Shown piece by piece: positions 59,809 to 64,000 of a stretch of DNA of 64,000 nucleotides. The notes beneath the pieces were generated by a model, which searched no databases, was not told where the DNA came from, and saw only the letters and a list, made by a program, of their open reading frames with translations. Positions within the stretch are counted from its first letter, which is position 1. Each line of letters starts with the position of its first letter. The stretch lies in the NCBI RefSeq assembly GCF_019972295.1, contig NZ_BLJA01000001.1, forward strand, positions 2,422,158 to 2,486,157, given 5' to 3'. Source of the stretch: Geobacter sp. AOG2 (GTDB lineage: Bacteria; Desulfobacterota; Desulfuromonadia; Geobacterales; Pseudopelobacteraceae). The translations under genes and the position numbers were made by a program.

Positions 59809-59823
59809 GGCATATGATATGCC
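59809..59823. promoter_or_regulatory. 15-base dyad upstream of the Cys-rich gene
   Basis: Perfect inverted repeat GGCATAT-G-ATATGCC, 35 bases upstream of the ATG at 59774. On the minus strand it also contains GG-N10-GC, the spacing of a sigma-54 promoter, but the flanks match poorly, so an operator is the simpler reading. Confidence 0.4.
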
Positions 59824-59910
59824 AATTCGGATTAAAGAATTATTATCGCTATAATTACAGTAACTTAAACCACAAACAACGACTTCCGCTCCGTTGGTAG
59901 CGGTTCGTTC

Positions 59911-59926
59911 TTTGCACTAATGCAAA
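59911..59926. promoter_or_regulatory. Palindrome copy 1, TTTGCA-N4-TGCAAA
   Basis: TTTGCA-CTAA-TGCAAA, centred 145 bases from the second copy. The TTG-N8-CAA geometry is that of CRP/FNR-family sites, with core TTGCA in place of the FNR TTGAT. It is placed to act on the minus-strand operon. Confidence 0.55.
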
Positions 59927-60055
59927 AACCAGCGGCCGACCGTCAGCGGCACGAAAGCCTGAGACGCGTCAATAAAGGCTTTTAAAAACTTTAAAATATT
60001 TTTAAACCATCATTGTTTCAATATGTTAGTTGTGGTATGGATGGAAACAGCGCCG

Positions 60056-60071
60056 TTTGCAAAAGTGCAAA
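60056..60071. promoter_or_regulatory. Palindrome copy 2, TTTGCA-N4-TGCAAA
   Basis: TTTGCA-AAAG-TGCAAA, centred 33 bases before the third copy, about three DNA turns, so two dimers could bind on the same face. Confidence 0.55.
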
Positions 60072-60088
60072 ATAGCGTTAGGGTATCT

Positions 60089-60104
60089 TTTGCAGAAATG
60101 CAAA
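60089..60104. promoter_or_regulatory. Palindrome copy 3, TTTGCA-N4-TGCAAA
   Basis: TTTGCA-GAAA-TGCAAA, ending just before a further TTGCAA half site and the ribosome-binding site at 60109-60118. A protein bound here would block the methyltransferase gene, so repression is the likely outcome. Confidence 0.55.
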
Positions 60105-60119
60105 TTGCAAGGAGGTGAC

Positions 60120-60692
60120 GTGGAGGCTGATCGAATTAAGTGGAACGAACGCTTCGGGGCGGAGGGGGCTTTTTTGGGAGAACGCCCCTCCCCTTTTCTG
60201 GCTCGAGAGATTGAGCGCATCCTGCGCCTTGCGCCGGGCAGGCGGGCGCTGGATGTGGCCTGCGGCGAGGGCCGCAACAGCATCTTCCTGGCCCGCCACG
60301 GGTTCCGGACGTCCGGCCTGGACATCTCGGACGTGGGGATCGCCAAGGCCGAACGCTTGGCGCATGCGGAGGCATTGGAAATCGACTTCCACCAGGTTGA
60401 CCTGGAAAACTGCCGGATCGCGGGACAGTACGACCTGATCATCAACTTCAACTTTCTGCTGCGCAGCCTCATCCCTGAGGAGGTCGGCGCCCTGGCACCG
60501 GGAGGACTCCTGCTGTTCGACACCATACTGGAGTCGCCCCAGCTTTTGGTCACCCACAACCCGGATTTTTTCCTGCGTTATGGCGAGTTGGAGAGAATAT
60601 TTGCGGTCTTCAATGGTGAGGTGCTCTTTAGTGAGGAGGACAGGGAGGGAGAGATGCCCACGGCGCGATTGCTGTACAGGAAGGCGGACTAA
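60120..60692 (+). CDS. Class I SAM-dependent methyltransferase (TehB-like)
   Basis: The start is GTG 60120 after the ideal ribosome-binding site AAGGAGGTGA, giving 190 aa. A longer frame to 60030 runs through the palindromes and is rejected. The SAM motif is LDVACGEGRNSIFLARHG, followed by an acidic GLDISDVGIAKAERLA strand. Motif II is QYDLIINFNFLLRSLIPE and motif III is LAPGGLLLFDTI. This matches the TehB-like branch, some members of which methylate or detoxify oxyanions such as tellurite. The substrate here is unknown. A strong terminator follows. Confidence 0.87.
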   Translation: MEADRIKWNERFGAEGAFLGERPSPFLAREIERILRLAPGRRALDVACGEGRNSIFLARHGFRTSGLDISDVGIAKAERLAHAEALEIDFHQVDLENCRIAGQYDLIINFNFLLRSLIPEEVGALAPGGLLLFDTILESPQLLVTHNPDFFLRYGELERIFAVFNGEVLFSEEDREGEMPTARLLYRKAD

Positions 60693-60712
60693 GCATCCCA
60701 CGTGCATGACAT

Positions 60713-60753
60713 AAAAAAAGGCGAAGCCGCTGGTGCGGGCTTCGCCTTTTTTT
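60713..60753. terminator. Bidirectional terminator between methyltransferase and pnp
   Basis: Stem GGCGAAGCC / GGCTTCGCC flanked by seven A on the left and seven T on the right. It serves the convergent genes ending at 60692 (+) and 60780 (-). Confidence 0.92.
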
Positions 60754-60779
60754 ATCGTTCGAACTACCGGACAGCCGGT

Positions 60780-62915
60780 TTATTCAGCCGGCGTTTCCTC
60801 TGCCGGAGCAGCCGAACCATTCGGCGTTCCGTCAAGGTTGAGACCAAGCGCTTCCTTGCGGGAGAGCTTGATTTTGCCGTTCTTGTCGATACCGATGCAT
60901 TTGACCAGAACCTTGTCGCCCTCGTTCAGCACTTCGGTAACCGTCTTGACCCGTTTGGTGTCCAGCTCGGAGATATGCACCAAGCCATCGGTGCCCGGCA
61001 TGATCTCCACAAAGGCACCGAAGTCCATGATCTTCCTGACGGTGCCCATGTAGAGTTTGCCCTCTTCGGCCTCATCGGTCAGGCCGCGGATCATCTGGAT
61101 GGCCAGGTCGCAGGCTTCCTTGTTGGTGCTTGCGATGTTGATGCGACCGGTATCCTCGATATCCACGGTAACGCCGGTAGTCTCGGTGATGTTGCGGATG
61201 TTCTTGCCGCCGGTGCCGATGACGTCGCGGATACGGTCGGTCTTGATCCAGATGGTGGTGATGCGAGGAGCAAATGGCGACATTTCGCCGCGTGCTGCCG
61301 ACAGGGTTTCGGCCATTTTGCCCAAGATGTGCAGCCTGCCCTCACGGGCCTGTTTCAGCGCCTGCTGCATGATCTCCTTGGTTACGCCGCCGATCTTGAT
61401 GTCCATCTGCAGGGCGGTGACACCCTCGGTCGTACCGGCCACCTTGAAGTCCATATCGCCCAAGTGGTCTTCATCACCCAGGATATCGGACAAAATAGCG
61501 ACCTTGTCACCTTCCTTGATCAGACCCATGGCGATGCCTGCTACCGGGGCCGTGACCGGCACGCCGGCATCCATCAGCGACATGCTGCCGCCGCAGACCG
61601 AAGCCATGGAGGAGGAACCGTTGCTCTCCAGGATCTCGGAGACGATACGGATGGTGTAGGGGAAGTCTTCATGCTTAGGAATAACGGCAGACAGAGCCCG
61701 CTCAGCCAGCATGCCGTGACCGATCTCGCGACGGCCGGGAGCCAAGCGGAAGCTGGTCTCGCCCACGGAGAACGGCGGGAAGTTGTAATGAAGAAGAAAG
61801 CGCTTGCGGGATTCGCCATAAAGAGAATCGATGCGTTGTTCGTCGATGGAGGTACCCAGGGTTGCGGCGACCAAGGCCTGAGTCTCGCCGCGAGTGAACA
61901 GGGCGGAGCCGTGGGCGCGGGGCAGCAGGCCAGCCTCGGTGGTGATGGGACGGATGGTGGCCGTGTCGCGACCGTCGATGCGGATGCCGGTGTCCAGGAT
62001 GTCGGCGCGGACACGCTCGTACTCGAAATCACCCAGAAACGCCTTGATCTGCTTGGTCTTGCCTTCGAATTCCTCCTTGAGGGCCTCGATAGTTTCAGCG
62101 GTGACCAGGCTGATCTGGTTGTGGCGCTCCTGCTTGGTCTTGATCTTCACCGCCTCGGCGATGCGGTCGTAGGCCAGTTCGCGAACGCGGGCCAGCAGGG
62201 CTTCGTCAACCACGGGCGGAGCGATCACGCGTTTGGCTACGCCGACCTTCTTCTGCAGTTCCTCCTGAGCTTCGATCAAAGGGAGCATTGCTTCTTTGGC
62301 GAAGAAGATGGCCTCCAGCATGTCGGCTTCGGAGACGAACTTGGCTTCCCCTTCCACCATGATGACCGCATCGCGACTGGCGGCAACCACGATCTCCAGG
62401 TCGCTCTGCTCCAGCTCTTCGGAGGTGGGGTTCACGATCAGTTTGCCGTCCACCCGACCGACCTTGGCGCCGGCGATGGGGCCCTGGAACGGGACGTCCG
62501 ACACCATGAGGGCTGCAGAGGCGCCCAGCATGGACAGGATACCGGGATCATTATCCTTGTCGGCAGACACAACGGTGGCCATGATCTGGGTGTCGTTCAG
62601 AAAGTTCTCGGGAAAGAGCGGGCGGATCGGACGGTCGATCAACCGGCAAGTTAGGGTTTCGGCGTCTGACGGACGCGCTTCACGTTTGAAAAAACCGCCC
62701 GGTATCTTACCGCCGGCGTAGGCTTTTTCGGTATAGTTGACGGTAAGGGGGAAGAAATCTTGCCCCTCCTTGGCTTCTTTTGTCGCCACCGCGGTCACCA
62801 GCACCATGGTGTCGCCACAACTGACCACCACAGCACCGCTAGCCTGTTTAGCCATTTTGCCGGTGGTGATGGTTACGGTCCTGCCGCCGAACTCAACCTG
62901 TACTTTTTGTTCCAT
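60780..62915 (-). CDS. pnp: Polynucleotide phosphorylase
   Basis: Phosphorolytic 3'-5' exoribonuclease of mRNA decay. The 711-aa protein has two RNase PH-like cores ([34 protein letters not shown]), an intervening helical domain, a KH domain ([17 protein letters not shown]) and a C-terminal S1 domain ([24 protein letters not shown]). It is a typical length. It follows rpsO by about 310 bases containing two hairpins, so it probably has mixed transcription from rpsO and its own signals. Confidence 0.97.
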   Translation of the reverse strand: MEQKVQVEFGGRTVTITTGKMAKQASGAVVVSCGDTMVLVTAVATKEAKEGQDFFPLTVNYTEKAYAGGKIPGGFFKREARPSDAETLTCRLIDRPIRPLFPENFLNDTQIMATVVSADKDNDPGILSMLGASAALMVSDVPFQGPIAGAKVGRVDGKLIVNPTSEELEQSDLEIVVAASRDAVIMVEGEAKFVSEADMLEAIFFAKEAMLPLIEAQEELQKKVGVAKRVIAPPVVDEALLARVRELAYDRIAEAVKIKTKQERHNQISLVTAETIEALKEEFEGKTKQIKAFLGDFEYERVRADILDTGIRIDGRDTATIRPITTEAGLLPRAHGSALFTRGETQALVAATLGTSIDEQRIDSLYGESRKRFLLHYNFPPFSVGETSFRLAPGRREIGHGMLAERALSAVIPKHEDFPYTIRIVSEILESNGSSSMASVCGGSMSLMDAGVPVTAPVAGIAMGLIKEGDKVAILSDILGDEDHLGDMDFKVAGTTEGVTALQMDIKIGGVTKEIMQQALKQAREGRLHILGKMAETLSAARGEMSPFAPRITTIWIKTDRIRDVIGTGGKNIRNITETTGVTVDIEDTGRINIASTNKEACDLAIQMIRGLTDEAEEGKLYMGTVRKIMDFGAFVEIMPGTDGLVHISELDTKRVKTVTEVLNEGDKVLVKCIGIDKNGKIKLSRKEALGLNLDGTPNGSAAPAEETPAE

Positions 62916-63130
62916 ATGGTTTCTCCTGTTTGGTTGCGTTGGGGCCGTCGCTACAGCTTCCCAGATAGGCTATCATCTGCCACGGAGGCACGAAGGATAC
63001 ACAAATGTTTGGAATGGCGTCATAAGGTTTTACGACCTCATTTCAGCGATTCAATACATTTTCTGTATCTCTGTGGCAAACGTTCCAGGTGTTCTTTGGC
63101 CTTCTAGGAAACTCTACCCACGTCCCCAAC

Positions 63131-63156
63131 AAAAAATAAAAGGGCCGTAAAGCCCT
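63131..63156 (-). terminator. Terminator downstream of rpsO
   Basis: On the minus strand, GAGGGCTTTACGGCCCTTTTATTTTTT: a GGGCTTTACGGCCC-type stem followed by a T-rich run. It would limit read-through from rpsO into pnp. Confidence 0.75.
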
Positions 63157-63188
63157 CTTGTGAAACGAGCATACCCAAAAATGGAGCA

Positions 63189-63221
63189 GGCAATATACCC
63201 GCAAAAAGCGGGCATACTGCC
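63189..63221 (-). other. Long hairpin directly after rpsO
   Basis: A 14-bp stem with two G-U pairs (GGCAGTATGCCCGC / GCGGGTATATTGCC) and a TTTTT loop begins 5 bases after the rpsO stop. No U-tract follows immediately, so it is more likely a stability or RNase III processing element than a terminator. Confidence 0.55.
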
Positions 63222-63226
63222 ATCCA

Positions 63227-63493
63227 TTACCTGCGTATGCCGAGACGTTCGATGACCTTCTTGTACCTGTCCAGCTCTTTGCCTTTGAGGTAGTCCAGAA
63301 GGCGCCTCCTCTGGCCGACGAGCTTCAGAAGCCCGCGACGGCTGTGGTGGTCCTTTTTGTGGATCTTGAAGTGCTCGGTCAGATAGGTGATCCGCTCGGT
63401 GAGAATGGCGATCTGCACCTCCGGGGAACCTGTGTCGCTTTCATGGGTTTTGAACGAGTTGATGATTTCCTGTTTCTTTTCGGTTGCCAACAC
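63227..63493 (-). CDS. rpsO: 30S ribosomal protein S15
   Basis: Small-subunit protein that binds the central domain of 16S rRNA. I choose GTG 63493, 8 bases after GGGAGG, giving the usual 88 aa ((M)[18 protein letters not shown]). An in-frame GTG at 63502 overlaps the ribosome-binding site. The conserved [16 protein letters not shown] and [22 protein letters not shown] segments are complete. It lies between truB and pnp, the widespread order. Confidence 0.96.
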   Translation of the reverse strand: MLATEKKQEIINSFKTHESDTGSPEVQIAILTERITYLTEHFKIHKKDHHSRRGLLKLVGQRRRLLDYLKGKELDRYKKVIERLGIRR

Positions 63494-63601
63494 TGTCAAC
63501 ACCTCCCTTCATTACGGTTTGTTATCTGTATGCTGCAGCATAGCCAGTTTATCCAGGGTTTTGTTAAATAACACATAAGTCGCTATTTGTAAAGCGGTAA
63601 C

Positions 63602-64000
63602 TCAGCGGAAGACACGTTTCGGCGCAACGCGAAACCTGTCGGCGTCAAGGGGCAAAAGTTCGGCCACCGCGACAAGTTCTTCTCCAAAACAAAGACGCAC
63701 CAGTCGGGGGGAGTCGCATCCAAGCCAGGCACCATCCAAGGTATCCTCCAAGTCGGGGGCCCTGCCATGCCTGACCTTGGCCACACCGGCATCGTTCAGG
63801 GAGATGGCATCCAAATGGCCGAGCGCGACGCAGGGGGTCCGGCAAAACGTATCGGCCCGCCCCTCCCGCACGGCATCCTCCAACACTTCAAGCGTGACGC
63901 TCGAAGCTAAGTCGAACGGTCCGCTGGCCGTCCTGCGCAATTCCTGGAGCGCAGCGCCGCATCCAAGGACAGCTCCCATATCGTCCGCCAGCGAGCGCAC
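63602..64000 (-). CDS. truB: tRNA pseudouridine-55 synthase, C-terminal part (cut by window edge)
   Basis: The visible 132 codons are the C-terminal part of TruB, which makes pseudouridine 55 in the T-loop of tRNAs. The stretch reads RSLADDMGAVLGCGA and ELRRTASGPFDL, the conserved region after the catalytic domain, followed by a small C-terminal RNA-binding domain. The 5' part lies beyond the window end. It precedes rpsO and pnp as in many bacteria. Confidence 0.93.
   Translation of the reverse strand: MRSLADDMGAVLGCGAALQELRRTASGPFDLASSVTLEVLEDAVREGRADTFCRTPCVALGHLDAISLNDAGVAKVRHGRAPDLEDTLDGAWLGCDSPRLVRLCFGEELVAVAELLPLDADRFRVAPKRVFR

Larger units (their letters stand above)
59787..60119. other. 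Divergent regulatory region with palindromes
   Basis: AT-rich 333-base spacer between the Cys-rich gene (-) and the methyltransferase gene (+). It holds a 15-base dyad at 59809-59823 and three 16-base palindromes of the form TTTGCA-N4-TGCAAA. I see no gene in it. A TATAAT-like hexamer occurs on the plus strand near 59852, without a convincing -35. Confidence 0.7.
62916..63226. other. rpsO-pnp intergenic region
   Basis: About 310 bases. It contains a long hairpin at 63189-63221 just after rpsO, a terminator at 63131-63156, and nothing else I can name before pnp. In E. coli the same spacer holds the pnp promoter and the RNase III site by which PNPase controls its own mRNA; an equivalent role here is inference. 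Confidence 0.6.

Noticed and set aside
59809-59823. Sigma-54 promoter
   Set aside because: The GG-N10-GC spacing fits but the -12 and -24 flanks do not, and the sequence is better explained as a palindrome.
60702-62654. Open frame of 650 codons on the plus strand
   Set aside because: Antisense to pnp; its length follows from the codon bias of the pnp gene on the other strand.

Overview
The window is a chromosomal segment from a member of the Geobacteraceae/Desulfuromonadales (inferred). The evidence is the whole gene set: an OxpG-type atypical type II secretion operon, a 15-heme chain of c7-type cytochrome domains, a malic enzyme fused to a phosphotransacetylase-like domain, HDOD and GGDEF signalling proteins, an orphan CheD, an MglA-like GTPase and a Tat-exported DUF362 protein beside a polyferredoxin. 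I see no insertion sequences, prophage, CRISPR array or rRNA. Most of the segment is ordinary core genome.

Layout. 1-12.2 kb, minus strand: the transcription/translation block. In transcription order it is tRNA-Thr(TGT), tRNA-Tyr, tRNA-Gly, tRNA-Thr(GGT), tuf, rpmG, tRNA-Trp, secE, nusG, rplK, rplA, an L10 leader, rplJ, rplL, rpoB and rpoC (cut by the window edge). A consensus-like promoter lies upstream of the first tRNA. RpoB carries an apparent insertion of about 130 residues. 12.3-13.2 kb: rpoH with its own promoter. 13.3-17.3 kb, plus: dCMP deaminase, nrdR, ribD, ribE and ribBA, with overlapping genes and no ribH. 17.3-34.2 kb, minus: malic enzyme, then a nine-gene secretion operon (GspF, GspE, PilM/N/O/P-like proteins, a cohesin-tailed secretin, two pseudopilins), then ftsE, ftsX, an EnvC-like amidase activator, a C-terminal processing protease and a divergent polysaccharide deacetylase.

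34.4-42.3 kb, plus: HIT hydrolase and ROK kinase; the DUF362/polyferredoxin pair; a histidine-kinase-like protein whose phospho-acceptor His is Asn, followed by cheD; then a small domain protein, an HDOD protein and a GGDEF protein. 42.4-43.7 kb, minus: the 15-heme cytochrome. 43.8-51.8 kb, plus: nadC, birA, coaX; a second EF-G; a SPOR-domain protein; an uncharacterised protein; an MglA-like GTPase with altered nucleotide-binding residues. 51.9-57.7 kb: an isoprenylcysteine-methyltransferase-like membrane protein, a cytidylate-kinase-like/BON fusion, a PHP phosphoesterase, endonuclease III, a beta-hydroxyacid dehydrogenase and a thiolase-fold/OB-fold fusion lacking both catalytic cysteines.

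58.1-60.7 kb is the least understood part. Four small-to-medium genes on the minus strand, including a 40-residue one-helix protein, form a compact operon of membrane proteins plus a Cys-rich protein. They are divergent from a TehB-like methyltransferase, and three identical-arm palindromes (TTTGCA-N4-TGCAAA) with CRP/FNR-like geometry lie between them. 60.7-64 kb, minus: truB (partial), rpsO and pnp, with strong hairpins between rpsO and pnp.

The best candidates for something new are the 58-60 kb operon with its palindromes, the Asn-substituted kinase next to cheD, the RpoB insertion, the Cys-less thiolase fusion and the 15-heme cytochrome. All functional statements for these are inference from sequence.
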